Assembly (NCBI GenBank): GCA_022497155.1 | Contig: MU385715.1 | Coordinates: forward strand, 248,001 to 312,000 | DNA: 64,000 bases | From: Whalleya microplaca | Taxonomy: Eukaryota; Ascomycota; Sordariomycetes; Xylariales; Xylariaceae | Reading direction: 5' to 3' | Notes under the pieces: model-generated | Seen by the model: only the letters and a program-made list of their open reading frames with translations | Told to the model about the DNA's origin: nothing | Databases searched by the model: none | Shown: positions 48,378 through 58,556 of the stretch, piece by piece | Layout of the letters: every line of letters begins with the position of its first letter | Numbering within the stretch: the first letter of the stretch is position 1 | Made by a program: the position numbers and the translations under genes

Positions 48378-49994
48378 ATGACCAGAGTTGACGGTTTCTT
48401 CTATGTCGTCACCCTAAATGCAAGCAATGGGCCAACTCACCTCAATTTATACCTATACATCACGAGTGCTTCAATATCTTCCAGCATTATATTGATAGCG
48501 TTGACGCCTTAGACTCCCTTCATCGGCTTTGGACAGCAGCCGCATGGAGAAGCCCTTGGCGAGGAGCACGTCCTATTCACTTCATGGGTGACCGACCCGA
48601 CACATATTCACTAAAGGCACTGGCCCAGATCTGCCAACTATCGCAGCTATGCAATCTTCCACCTGAACTGCTTAGTATGATACAGGGCTATTCTGAGCAT
48701 GCCCTGTTTTGGCGGGCAATCTCAGCACACAGTCTGGCTGCTCGTGTGTCATCAGGTAGCCCGGAACCCTTGTCCACGATGCCACTATGTGATATTCTCT
48801 TCTGGAAGCGCGGTGGGAAGCCCGAGATACGTCATGATGATCCCCCACCGTGCGTGCCTACGATGAGACTTACCATCGATTCTGATGGAATCAGTCAGAT
48901 AGAGCGCATATCCAATGGCCCTTCCGAAGACAAGTCTCGTGTCGGTTTCGCTTACATTGTAGAGCAAGAACAGGCACTCGCCCAGTGCGCGGCGCAGTTC
49001 AAGGTACGCATTGCACACTATTAGCCTATATATCTCGATTCGTCTAATTATAACCAAGGACGGCCTATTACAACTCGTACTGCCGTGCGGTCAACCGGCG
49101 CCCAGAATTTGGAACACGCCGAATCCTCCAGAATCTTCTCTTTGTAGGCTATACATAATAAGGGCGTATCCTTCTTGGCCACGCTTTTTCGCCATTGATA
49201 CAGGTACCATTACAGGTATCACTTTCTTCTTTTCCTCGGCTCGACCCTTTGGTATTCATCCTCATTACTCCAGTACGTCGGATGCTATGCGGACTTACTG
49301 TCGCTTTCCAAATAGACGTCGACGAGGCATAGTTTGGATCTACCAGCCTATCACAAAACATGATCGCGTTCTTGCTCTTGGAGTGCGTAAGTCCTTGCAG
49401 GGAGAACTTAGTATTTTGATGAGGACTGAATACAGTGGTGATGTGACCATCGGGTCGTATATCTCAGGTCCTGCAAGAGATCGATGTTTAGGTTGGTATC
49501 CCCCTATAACTCTTATATACAATGAGCCTATTGAAGGACAAGAGATTTCATTTCTGGGTGCTTCCCACGGGCCGTCGAGTGGGATGGAATTGCCCAAACC
49601 CTTTGCAGTGGGAAGGCTAAGATCTAACCCGGTTGGCGAACATGCCTATTTCTCAATGGCGCCTCTGAAAGATGTTGCCTCAGCGGAGGTCTTCTACGAC
49701 GAAGACAGCCAGTCTTGCAGAGGTATCATGTTCCGATATCACGACGGGACATGTCGAGCTGTGGGACAGTGTCGTGTGCACGTGGATGCGACGAAGTGGG
49801 TATATCGGCCATCGCGGCTATGTTATCGTATTGACACGCATGAACATTTTCGCCAGGTGGTCTACTCTTTACGGATGATGCTGCAAGAGGGGCCTCATCA
49901 TCAAGATAGTGAAGGATGGAGCTGCCACGAGCTCGATGGGATGCTAAACTTCTGGTTCACGCCCGATTCGTCATTCATAGATATAGAAAGCTAA
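48378..49994 (+). CDS. Fungal-restricted hypothetical protein, 5' end apparently frameshifted
   Basis: The clear part is 48584..49003 joined to 49059..49994 (intron 55 bp, GT-AG), giving 451 residues. It contains LAQICQLSQLCNLPPELLSMIQGYSEHALFWRAIS-type sequence (an F-box-like LPPE core), ILFWKRGG and PTMRLTIDSDGISQIER. QFKDGLLQLVLPCG follows at the splice, then RFFAIDTGTITGITFFFSS. It resembles a large uncharacterised Pezizomycotina family I remember. The same coding character continues upstream: the frame of the 48584 ATG reads back through RLWTAAAWRSPWRGARPIHF. A second frame starting at 48378 encodes VVTLNASNGPTHLNLYLYIT. The two frames meet near 48468-48471, where one base appears missing, so the copy may be 5'-truncated, a pseudogene or affected by a sequence error. 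Function unknown. Confidence 0.6.
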
Positions 49995-50005
49995 GGGAAA
50001 GTATA

Positions 50006-51097
50006 TCAATTCATTGTGAACCGTTTATCCAGCACATAGAGCGTGTTGTGGGAGTTGTCCTTGGTTATATGTCCTAGATATTCGCTGCCTAGATATCTTC
50101 TGAAGAAACATCCGCCGCCTATACATACGTCCTCTGTATGTTCGCTGCCTAGACGTTCGCTGTCTCGACGTTCTCTGCCTCCGATGAGTATTTTAGCTCT
50201 CTGCCAGGAGGGACCTGCAACCCATTGTCCATTCAAATGGATGGCCATTTTGCCATGCTCATCATATCCTATCCTTGCCTGTGTAATTCGTGTCATTCCC
50301 GCCGCATTGTGCAAGTAAAGACTTTCTGTATCCTCAAACTGGCCAGCGAGTTGATGTTGTTCAGAACAAAAGAGACCTGAAGGTCCGCAGGCGGCTGAGC
50401 CAGCCTCTCTGGGGCGCCAACTCACAGGTAGTCTCGGACGACGATCGTCTACAGAATAATCCTGACGATAGTCATCCACCTGACGGACCTCATCATCGTG
50501 CCAGTCACCAGGTAGCATGGCATTTGCGGGCCTTGGTGGTGATGAAACGATGTCAAGCAGGTACATTGGAGGTGTAATGTTGTCTTTGATAAATTCTAGA
50601 TGTGCGGTCATCCGAGGCAAGTCAGACATCGTGTCAAAGTATTTGTCGATGTCCGCTGAACCTTCATCATCTGGAAAAAATGGGAGCAAATATCTGCTGG
50701 TGATGTTGAAAATCCACAACCGGGCTTTGGTGCCAACGCTGGTCATGGCCCAGACACGGGGTTTTCCAGTGGCGGCGGAATATGCACAAGCAGCCACATA
50801 TGCTTGATATTCTAACATTTCAATGTCAGATTGAGATGCATTAGGTTTCTTCGCTTTAAGAAAGAGTACTGTATCATGACTCGTAGCTCGGATTGTTTCG
50901 ATGACAATATCAACCCTTCTCAGATCGCGATCTTTCTTCGTCGGCGGCTGCTGGGATGCTATAATCCATCTGGCTTCAAAGAAGACCTGTTCTAAAAGGT
51001 ATTTCCAGAACCGAGTGGATGCCCATTCCAAGTGTGTATTTGCATCTTCTGCCAACCCTTCGAGAGTATTATGGGCATCTTGATAGAGAAGAGACAT
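50006..51097 (-). CDS. Fungal-restricted hypothetical protein, nuclease-like N-terminal pattern
   Basis: Single exon, 363 residues; not assigned to a characterised family. The N-terminal 110 residues (helical start, RRVDIVIE, then VLFLKAKKPNASQSDIEMLEYQAYVAACAYSA) are arranged like a PD-(D/E)XK nuclease-type fold. Members I remember have FVEAKK where this one has FLKAKK, so an acidic position may be lost. RVWAMTSVGTKARLWIF and PPMYLLDIVSSPPRPANAMLPGDWHDDEV follow. The C-terminal part holds an imperfect repeat of (R/Y)LGSE units (ERLGSEHTED, RYLGSEYLGH) that is also visible in the DNA around 50080-50185. No signal peptide or membrane segment. Its stop lies 11 bp from that of the preceding plus-strand gene. 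A nuclease role is inference only. Confidence 0.68.
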   Translation of the reverse strand: MSLLYQDAHNTLEGLAEDANTHLEWASTRFWKYLLEQVFFEARWIIASQQPPTKKDRDLRRVDIVIETIRATSHDTVLFLKAKKPNASQSDIEMLEYQAYVAACAYSAATGKPRVWAMTSVGTKARLWIFNITSRYLLPFFPDDEGSADIDKYFDTMSDLPRMTAHLEFIKDNITPPMYLLDIVSSPPRPANAMLPGDWHDDEVRQVDDYRQDYSVDDRRPRLPVSWRPREAGSAACGPSGLFCSEQHQLAGQFEDTESLYLHNAAGMTRITQARIGYDEHGKMAIHLNGQWVAGPSWQRAKILIGGRERRDSERLGSEHTEDVCIGGGCFFRRYLGSEYLGHITKDNSHNTLYVLDKRFTMN

Positions 51098-52182
51098 AAC
51101 TGGAGTTGATGAGAAGGCTTCCTGTCTCGTAAATTATTATAGTATGCGAACGGACGATAAGATGCCGAAGAGACTGCGGAGGGTATAATAAGGAGAACGA
51201 AACTAGCACATCCCTAAACAGATCTTTAAGCATTATTTATATACGCAGAGAGTAGAGATAACGCTGTTGGCGACAGAATCAGTGACGAGCCAATGAAAGA
51301 CGGCCAGGATTGTAGCATCTAGCCCTTCCCATAGATCGTGTTCATGACAAGGGTGATCGTCTCCCTTTGTTGTATCTAGATCATACATGTATGTTGGCAT
51401 GAGTTGGGTGCTGTTGGTGGCTAACCTTCTAGCTGACCTGTTACTGCTGTGGTTAAATGGTCTGTTAGATAATTGGTTGCTGGCTGTAGTTGATTGACCT
51501 GTTGTTAGGTGTCACTAGTTGATTTGATGTTCGTTGTAACTAGCTGGCTTATTGTTAGATGCGGACTAGTTGACTTGTTGGTTGTGGTTAGTCAATATTT
51601 TGTTAGTTGTAACTTGTTGACCTCTTGGGCCTCTTGTTAGGTGTGATTAGTTAGGCCTTGTAGCCACAGAGGCCCGCCACGCAGCCGCAGCCCGGTGCGA
51701 GTGTTCTGGTGTCTCATTATATACATAGTATATGTACGGGAGAGGAGCCGAGGATCCAGGGCGTTCAGCCTAAATCTGCATCATGTCTAATGTTGACACT
51801 CGTGAGAGATATTATTATACAAGGTGATATCTCCAGAAAAGGCAAAATGGGGAACTGCGTGTGGGAAAATCCACGCCTTGGAATATTGTACGCATATAAT
51901 AAGCTTAGATAAGATAGGAGAGGGTAGATAAACAAGATAAGAGATCCTATGCATTTAATGGAAGTGTACGGAGTAGCTCCGCTGTAACCTTACTTAAGGT
52001 ATGTACTTACGCATATGTACGTATGTTAACTCGTCCACTTTACATCCACTTCCCTACAAACGCTATCTCCTATAGGCGCTTCTCTATCCGGAACCATCGA
52101 GATATCGCCATCAAGACATCGAACAATTGACGAATTTAAACCCCCCTGCTGTGTGGGTGTCTTCTGACGCCTTTCTGTCACG
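51098..52182. other. Intergenic before the R-SNARE gene
   Basis: About 1.1 kb, with the upstream regions of two divergent genes. It contains a degenerate 25-bp minisatellite (listed separately) and a TACGGAGTA motif at 51967. A short open frame at 51709-51912 has no support. Confidence 0.45.
51420..51660. repeat. Degenerate minisatellite, about 25-bp unit
   Basis: Roughly eight diverged units of the type GACTTGTTGTTAGGTGTAAC plus TAGTT occur head to tail, with units recurring at about 24-26 bp and some longer. Consensus words TTGTTAG and ACTAGTT recur throughout. AT-rich and non-coding. Confidence 0.6.
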
Positions 52183-52974
52183 ATGGCATCCTCCTCGAGA
52201 GCGCCCACGCCACTCCTCTAGTTCGTCTATGACCATCCCCCATCCAAGAGAACAAACACCAGCATAGCATGGCCTACTAACAACCAGGAACACAGCTCGT
52301 GCATCGCGCACAACAGCACCATCCTGTCCGAGTGCACGACCTCGGCCTCGTCGAACACCTCGTCCCTCGCCTCCCTGATCCTGCCCAAGATCAGCCATGA
52401 CGCGCCGCAGAAGCTGACGTACACGCACGGCTCGCACCACATCCACTACATCTCGGAGGCGCCGTCGGAGCACCCGGGCAACCCGTCCGCCGGGGGGCTG
52501 ACCTTCCTGGTGATCGCGGAGTCGTCGCTGGGGCGGCGCGTGCCGTTCGGGTTCCTGTTCGAGATCCGCGGGCGGTTCCTGGACGGGTTCGCCGCCGCCG
52601 CCACCGACTTCGCCGACATGCCCAACTACGGCGCCGCCAGCTTCAACGCCGACCTGCGCGGGCTCATGGTCGACTTCGGCACCACGAGCGGCGGCCGCGA
52701 CGACGCCATCACCAACGTCCAGCGCGAGATCGACGACGTCCGCGGCATCATGACTCGCAATATTGAGGGTTTGCTCGAGCGCGGCGAGCGCATCGACCTG
52801 CTCGTCGACAAGACCGACCGCCTCGGCGGCAGCGCGCGCGAGTTCCGCGTCCGCAGCCGCGGCATCAAGCGCCAGATGTGGTGGAAGAACGTCAAGCTGA
52901 TGACCCTGCTCATCGTCGTCATCATCCTGATCATCGTCGCCATCGTGATCGCGGCGAAGAACGCGGCCAGCTAG
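52183..52974 (+). CDS. VAMP7/Nyv1-type longin R-SNARE (synaptobrevin-like)
   Basis: Vesicle R-SNARE for endosome/vacuole or exocytic fusion. Exon 1 is 52183..52220 and exon 2 is 52296..52974, giving 238 residues; the 75-bp intron has a GTTCGT donor and a CACAG acceptor. The join gives APTPLLYSCIAHNSTILSEC, the expected longin start. The longin domain runs to about 125 (RVPFGFLFEIRGRFLDGF). The SNARE motif spans about 150-210 (VQREIDDVRGIMTRNIEGLL), with the zero-layer Arg in ERGERIDLLVDKTDRL. WWKNVKLM leads into a C-terminal transmembrane anchor of about 19 residues (LLIVVIILIIVAIVIAA) with a very short luminal tail. Exon 2 is strikingly GC-rich. Whether it is Nyv1 or a VAMP7 orthologue I cannot decide by eye, so no symbol is given. 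Confidence 0.92.
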
Positions 52975-53646
52975 CTAAGCGGTTTGCAAGCGTAGCAGCA
53001 GCAGCAGCAGCAGAGTCGTGCTGTCTCTTTTACTCGCAAATGGCGCGATATCTTGTATCATTGAAGTGTTTTTCTTTTTAGTCGAACTTGGGTAGGTCGG
53101 GAGGGATTACAACGCGGGCTCGTAGCAACAACAGCCAGCTCACAAGGGGCAAAGGGGGAAAAAGACAGCCAGCAAGGACAGGCAGTTAGTTTCCATTTGT
53201 TCAAGTCGATACCCAAGCATTGCGGGTTCGACCCGGTGCTCCATCATCAATGTATTACACTTATGTACATATAAAACAGCCCTTCTACGAAGGTTCGGGT
53301 CATCTGGAATTGCACATCCGCCATACCTACCTATCTAGTCATAGTATATATGTATGGTGGATGTGTATCCCCGAAGCCCTAAACCTCCGTAAGTACTCGC
53401 GCCCCAAAATTGTTTTCACGGCGTTTAGGTCTTCTAGTATATCGAACTCATTGGGAATCCACCCATCCATCCACCCACCCATCATCTTGCTCCCTCATGC
53501 TTTTCTCTCAACGACAACCAAATCAAACATTCATGTGCTCTCGCCACTCATGCTCGTGCCCAGTACCCCCATTTCCCCCTCCATGGGATACCGAAACTCT
53601 CCCTCTCCATTCCCGAGTCTCAGGAGATACCTTAGGTACTTCGGCT
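52975..53646. other. Intergenic, convergent 3' flank
   Basis: About 670 bp between the R-SNARE stop and the stop of a minus-strand gene. It has an AGC run right after the SNARE gene (about 52995-53012). No gene supported. Confidence 0.45.
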
Positions 53647-54300
53647 TCATAACATAGCCGGCACGGCCCCCTCGGCCAACCCCCTCTGCGTCTGGTGGTA
53701 CACGTACCCGTGCGCGACGGGGCTCGTCACGGCCACGGCGTCCAGCACGAACGGCGACCGCCGCAACCGCGCGGTGAAGAACACCGGGTGCAGGTTCGCG
53801 GTGTTGCGCGCCGTCTGCTGTCCCCACGCGGCGACCGCGGTCGGGGAGGAGGAGGAGGAGGAGGAGGTGAAATGCTGTGGTGGTTGTAATGGTGGCGCCA
53901 TGAACGGTATCGACATCTGCGCCGCCATGGGAATGAGAGGCTGCTGCGGTTCTGGGAAATGCGATAGGGTTATAATCGCAGGCGTCTCGTTGGCTGCGAC
54001 GGCTGAAGCTTGGGAATTGGGGGTCTGCGATGGTGAGAGGTGTTCGAGTTAGGAATGTTTTGCTCAGCCGCGATATATGAACGCCAATTTGGCTGTAAAG
54101 TGCCTGATAGGTAGGATATACATGTAAAGGTAGTGAGGGTATATGTTAGGTAAGGGACTCACCCGAGGCTGTTCAGCTGCATGTGCTGCGCGACCCCTCT
54201 GTCTCCACGGGTAGCAATCTGCCCTGTCGTCATCTTCACGTGGGGATAAGGCAGGGTGCTTCGAGCCGAAGATCTGGGAAGCTGAGTGCCGAAGCGCCAT
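53647..54300 (-). CDS. Small unrecognised protein, two exons
   Basis: Not recognised. Exons 54300..54163 and 54024..53647 (intron 138 bp, GTGAGT donor, CGCAG acceptor) give 171 residues with the frame kept. The N-terminal 45 residues are polar and charged. The middle is Pro/Gln/Ser-rich with a run of Ser encoded by TCC repeats. The C-terminus (VFFTARLRRSPFVLDAVAVTS then YVYHQTQRG) has the look of a folded end. An alternative first exon in another frame, reading back to 54356, contains GDRGVAQHMQLNSLG and also looks protein-like, but joins to a stop. The gene is therefore tentative. Confidence 0.35.
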
Positions 54301-55309
54301 GCTTTGTTTTCAGTTTCAATGGCAATTGGAACTATATAGTTACCGTTACTTATCAATTGAATTGGAATATGTAAGCTTTAACAAGTTTAAGTTTGAGGGC
54401 GGATGAGCTTTCTTCGCAACTCTTTTTTTTTTTTGTATGGGTGCACATACGGATACTTAGATCCTAGGCCGAGTCTAGTGACGGGTCATGAATGTAAAGG
54501 TTCCGATAAGAGTACATATACTCATGCAAAAGCCCGGGGGTTTCCAGGGTCTTAGACAGTTCGCATGTAGCATTGAAGCTGCATAGGGAATAGATGTGGA
54601 ATAACTTAAAGTGTATTGGCTGTGATTATAGCAAGTGGGTGTTCCCGTTCATGTCCTATCCGACTCCGACTATGCGACATTTTTCATCTCAGTAGAACTT
54701 GATCAGTTCAATATCATAAAAACCTTGCTTGGTAGTTCATTGATTACTTACGACTGAAATGGTTTCACTTCAGCATGTATTCAATGGTAAAACGAGTATA
54801 AGTCAAGCACGAGTTATGTGAAAATTGGCGTTGCCGTTCAAGTACTTCGTTTGAGTACTCGAATCGGTGAGTCCTGGTCTAGTATAGCACTATCCCAGAA
54901 GAGAAAGTCCAACAGTTAAGGGACCACACACGATATTCAGTCCCTAGAATGCTTCAGCGAGAGCCGCCTGAGTCTCTTTATAGGTTGCAACTTGACAATA
55001 TAGTCTATATCGTGTACGTATTGGTTTTATGTAGAAACAACAATACCTATCACTTTATAGCTATCTGCTCTAGTCACGTAGCTAGGCTCGAGCGGGAGAC
55101 TGAGCTTCTTGATTTCCTTCGACTTGTCTCAAGGAATCCTAGAGTCTAATGACTTGCATGTTATGTCGTGCAAAGTATATGGGGGGTTTAACTCGCTGGT
55201 GACAAGCTATGCTCCCGTTTTCAGAGTCTCATTCCCAATTCCGGGTGTTCTATACTATATCTGAGAGTATAAACAATTACGAGGCCGTACCCTCTATATA
55301 ATCATCCCA
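54301..55309. other. Intergenic
   Basis: About 1 kb, AT-richer than its neighbours, with a poly-T run at about 54423-54435. No gene supported. It holds the promoter side of the small gene and the 3' flank of the SDR gene. Confidence 0.4.
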
Positions 55310-56569
55310 TCATGCTGCCTTCTTTCCTTTCCGCCTCGACGTCTTTTTCTCAGCTTCTTTCCCCTTCTTGACAGAGTTCGTCAAAGCCTCGACCTCCTCA
55401 GCCTTTTCCGCATCCTTCTTCTCCTTCTGTTTTATCTCCTGTTGCTTCTTCTCCAAGGCTCTGAGGGTTGCCTGCTCCTTCTCAGTCTTCTCGATGAGCT
55501 TATCACTAGCCTCCCAGAGAGTCTTCGCTATCCCCTCATCCTTGACATCGATTCTGGCAAAGTCGACCTCCAAGCACTCTTTGATGAGCTTCCCCCCTGG
55601 TCCCCTCCCCAACTGCGGCTCCATGGCAGCAAAGAGGATGGACTGGGCGCCCATCTCCGGGCTCTTCAGGAACATCCAGGATAGCACGTAGGTAAACAGA
55701 TAGACGGCCAACCCCCAAAGCGTGCCCCGCGTCAGCCACCGCCGCAGCCCGGGCGTCCGCGAGAACCCCGGGTCGACGAAGATGACGCGAGAGTTCCCGG
55801 GGAGCTTATCCGGGCGCTCGTACGCATCCAGATGTTTCTGGAAGGCTTGCCCGAACACCATCAACGCCAGCTTACTTCGGGCGTACGCTTTCCTCGGCGA
55901 CCACTCCTTTTTCACCAGCGCGTCGACGAGTGGCGGAGAAGAGATGTAGGAGGAGCATGTCGGGATGATGACCCGGACGTCGCGATCGAACGGCTGGGCC
56001 CGCAGAGCCGGACTCATAATCCCAAGCAAGTGGAAGTTGGCCAGGTAATTGACCATCCACGTCTCCTCGATCCCCTCAATCGTCTCGATTCGTGGCTTGC
56101 CCGGGGGCGTAAGCGTCGCGGCGCATAGGATGATCATGTCCAGTCGTCTGGGCGGCGCGTTGTCGATCCACTTCGTAGCGAACTGTCGGATGCTGTGCAG
56201 CGACGAGAGGTCGACCTGCTCGGCGTAGATCAATTGGTTCCCCGTGGACTCGCGGAGCTCTCCCACGTAATCGGCCAGGAACGGGTTCGACGGCGGCAGG
56301 TGGGTGAGCAGCACGATCTGCGCTCCCCGTTCGGCCAGTGCTCGCGTGGTGACGGCCCCTATGCCGGAGGTGCCGCCGGTGATTATGACGACCCGGCCGT
56401 GCATGTCCCTTTCTGCCGTGTTCGCTGCTCCGTTGCTGTAGAGCTTCAGGAAGACGAGGGTGCTGGTGACGGCGCCGATCTGGAACAGTGTCCATGGATC
56501 CCGAGCCCAGGCGGGCACCCATTCCGGAAGGCCATTCGTGATGGCGTCGTATAGAAATGGGAGAGGCAT
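55310..56569 (-). CDS. Membrane-anchored short-chain dehydrogenase/reductase
   Basis: NAD(P)-dependent oxidoreductase of the SDR superfamily; substrate unknown. Single exon, 419 residues. A hydrophobic segment at about 27-43 (TLFQIGAVTSTLVFLKLY) precedes the Rossmann fold and could anchor the protein in a membrane. The cofactor motif is VIITGGTSGIGAV, with TGxxxGIG at 64-71. The catalytic pair is Tyr229 and Lys233 in AYARSK, with Ser in TCSSYISSP. The usual NAG motif reads CAAT. A second hydrophobic helix (GLAVYLFTYVLSWMFL) follows the core. The tail from about 355 is a lysine/glutamate-rich coiled coil ending in KKTSRRKGKKAA, unusual for SDRs. It resembles ER or mitochondrial outer-membrane SDRs related to retinol dehydrogenases. 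It is divergent to the G-patch gene across 475 bp. Confidence 0.9.
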   Translation of the reverse strand: MPLPFLYDAITNGLPEWVPAWARDPWTLFQIGAVTSTLVFLKLYSNGAANTAERDMHGRVVIITGGTSGIGAVTTRALAERGAQIVLLTHLPPSNPFLADYVGELRESTGNQLIYAEQVDLSSLHSIRQFATKWIDNAPPRRLDMIILCAATLTPPGKPRIETIEGIEETWMVNYLANFHLLGIMSPALRAQPFDRDVRVIIPTCSSYISSPPLVDALVKKEWSPRKAYARSKLALMVFGQAFQKHLDAYERPDKLPGNSRVIFVDPGFSRTPGLRRWLTRGTLWGLAVYLFTYVLSWMFLKSPEMGAQSILFAAMEPQLGRGPGGKLIKECLEVDFARIDVKDEGIAKTLWEASDKLIEKTEKEQATLRALEKKQQEIKQKEKKDAEKAEEVEALTNSVKKGKEAEKKTSRRKGKKAA

Positions 56570-57044
56570 GATATCTGGAAGGAAGAAAGAAAGAAAGGGG
56601 AGAGGAGAGGAGGATTTGGGTGCGTTTATGACTAGGTAGGGAGCCGGCTTTCAAGTCATCGCCATTGAGGGCGTCGAGGAATTTGAATTGTATGAACAAG
56701 TATACGTTGAATTGTCACAGGCTTCCAAGGATTCGTACTACGAAATTTGGTAAGAGGTAAACTGTAGCTTCCAGGTGGGTAACTAGTCTGACTAGCAGGG
56801 ATGACTGATCGGAAATGCAAGGCTGAACACCCGCTGCAGGTGACCCACCTTTATTAGATCACATCCCTGCAGCTTTATATAGCCACCTCAGCTGCCGCCT
56901 TGTAGCCTCTTACATCGAAGTTGAACTTTGCCTTCTACATTTCACGTACCCATCAAGTATACCGTATTTGGTGTTCGTCGACAATACAACTAGGGTTGCA
57001 GATCCGAATAGCGAGTTTGAGACTCTTCTGCCACTATCGAGATA
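56570..57044. promoter_or_regulatory. Divergent promoter region SDR / G-patch gene
   Basis: 475 bp between two divergent start codons, so both core promoters must lie here. There are GAAAG-rich tracts next to the SDR start. A TATATAGCC element at about 56876 is a TATA candidate for the rightward gene. Confidence 0.4.
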
Positions 57045-57731
57045 ATGACATCCGAAGAATACCATGATCCGGATGATGACATACCTCTGCAAGACAAGCG
57101 ACCCTTTGGGTCAGGACTCAAACGCAAACGAGTAGTCTTCGTCCCTGCTTCCTCTGGAAATCTAAGTACTACTGAAGAAAAACCCGTGGCGCCATCCAAG
57201 TCAATCTCCGACTTGTACTTGAGCATGGTATTACCCCAGGAAGCGAACCAAGCTGCCTCACCAGAAACTTCAGACACTACCGCCACTTCGCCTCAGATCT
57301 GCCAGGTCTGCCACTTGCCAGTAGACGAAAGCTCTCAAGCTACAGGCACAGCGGGACCAGGTAGTCGACGGCACGAAGCATCGATAGCGCACCAAGTGTG
57401 CATGGAGCACTCGCATCCCCCCTCGGCGCTGGACCGTTCGCGGATGGGCTTGAGCATCCTGCAGTCCCAGGGGTGGGATCCGGACTCGCGAAAGGGGCTG
57501 GGCGCGCAGGAGCAGGGCATCAAGCACCCCGTGAAGGTAAAGCCGAAATACGATACCCTGGGCATAGGGGTCGAGGTGCCGAAGAACCTGCCCGCCAAGA
57601 AGGAAAAGGCGCAGACGTACGATGCGAAGAAGATCCGGAAGATGGCGCTGGAGGACAAGAAACGGCATGAAAGGCTCAGACAGCAGTTGTACAGTAACTC
57701 CGAAGTGGAAAAGTATTTGGGGAACGGATAG
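57045..57731 (+). CDS. G-patch domain protein, GPANK1-like
   Basis: Single exon, 228 residues. A Cys/His pair-type motif (CQVCHLPV, then RRHEASIAHQVCMEHSH) precedes the G-patch: RMGLSILQSQGWDPDSRKGLG at about 131-151, then KPKYDTLGIGVE. G-patch proteins commonly bind RNA and activate DEAH helicases. The order of zinc-like motif, AH-containing helix and G-patch with GWxxxxxxGLG matches human GPANK1 minus the ankyrin repeats. The C-terminal tail is a lysine-rich helix (AKKIRKMALEDKKRHERLRQ). The N-terminus is disordered with a KRKR cluster. A nuclear RNA-processing role is inferred from the domain; its helicase partner, if any, is unknown. Confidence 0.85.
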   Translation: MTSEEYHDPDDDIPLQDKRPFGSGLKRKRVVFVPASSGNLSTTEEKPVAPSKSISDLYLSMVLPQEANQAASPETSDTTATSPQICQVCHLPVDESSQATGTAGPGSRRHEASIAHQVCMEHSHPPSALDRSRMGLSILQSQGWDPDSRKGLGAQEQGIKHPVKVKPKYDTLGIGVEVPKNLPAKKEKAQTYDAKKIRKMALEDKKRHERLRQQLYSNSEVEKYLGNG

Positions 57732-58246
57732 TATATATGCCTTCAATGAACAAAGTTACACATCTCTATGGTGGAATAATAAGCATACATGTATCGTGCT
57801 TTAAAAGTTATAGAAACATAACTTAATCTGATACTCTCCGATGCACTGAGCACCTGATTGTCTTACATGTACAACTGCAATCCATGTAATGACCTACACA
57901 ATTCTCTGAATCATCCACGGTGTAACTGACAACGCCAAAGTGATTCAGACCGGGCAAACAGAATGAAACTCGAAATCTATCACAACAGGGTGCCGTTTCG
58001 GTATAGCTATCCACAGTATAATCGTTGGACTGAGTTAATAAGCCTTGGTGATTAGGTTCGATTCCCGACAGCGCTATCTCATATTCACTTTGTTAGCTCA
58101 CTTCTTATAGATAAGCAGTTACTATACTAATTATATATGTAGGTAGTACATATGAAATAAAGTTATGTAGCCCCCCCTGTCAATTGCTCTGTGATGCAGT
58201 GACGTTGGTGGTTGGTGAGTTCCATGTTCCATCGAATAAACCTGTT

Positions 58247-58294
58247 GGTGAGCTGGTGAGTCGGTGAGTCGGCGAGTCGGCGAGTCGGCGACTG
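58247..58294 (+). repeat. 8-bp tandem array
   Basis: Six head-to-tail units of the type GGTGAGTC/GGCGAGTC, drifting from GGTGAG to GGCGAG along the array. Non-coding, about 660 bp upstream of SEC1. Confidence 0.85.
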
Positions 58295-58502
58295 TCATGC
58301 GTAGGAACCCGTCGCCCGTACTGGCCGTACATGTACATAGCACCTGTCGGGCCAAGCCATTTAACTAGTGCAGTTCAGGTTCATCGATTTAAGCATTCTT
58401 CTTCTTTGCCTTCTCTTCTTTTTTGGCTTTCGGCGTCGCATTGGCTTCTGAAACCCCGCCAAGTTCCAAGAACTTGGATCTCGTGGTTCCGCCATTTGAA
58501 AC

Positions 58503-58556
58503 TACGACAGTACAACAACTTACGACAGTACAACAACTTACGACAGTACAACAACT
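58503..58556 (+). repeat. Three perfect 18-bp tandem repeats
   Basis: The unit TACGACAGTACAACAACT is repeated three times without mismatch. It lies about 400 bp upstream of the SEC1 start codon. Confidence 0.93.

Noticed and set aside
48378..51097. Toxin-antitoxin-like or defence pair
   Set aside because: Convergent orientation and a vague nuclease-like pattern are not enough; no known immunity or effector motif was seen.
57970..58080. tRNA-like GGTTCGATTCC followed by CAGCGCTA on the plus strand
   Set aside because: Only the T-arm resembles a tRNA; acceptor and D arms do not pair. At most a relic.
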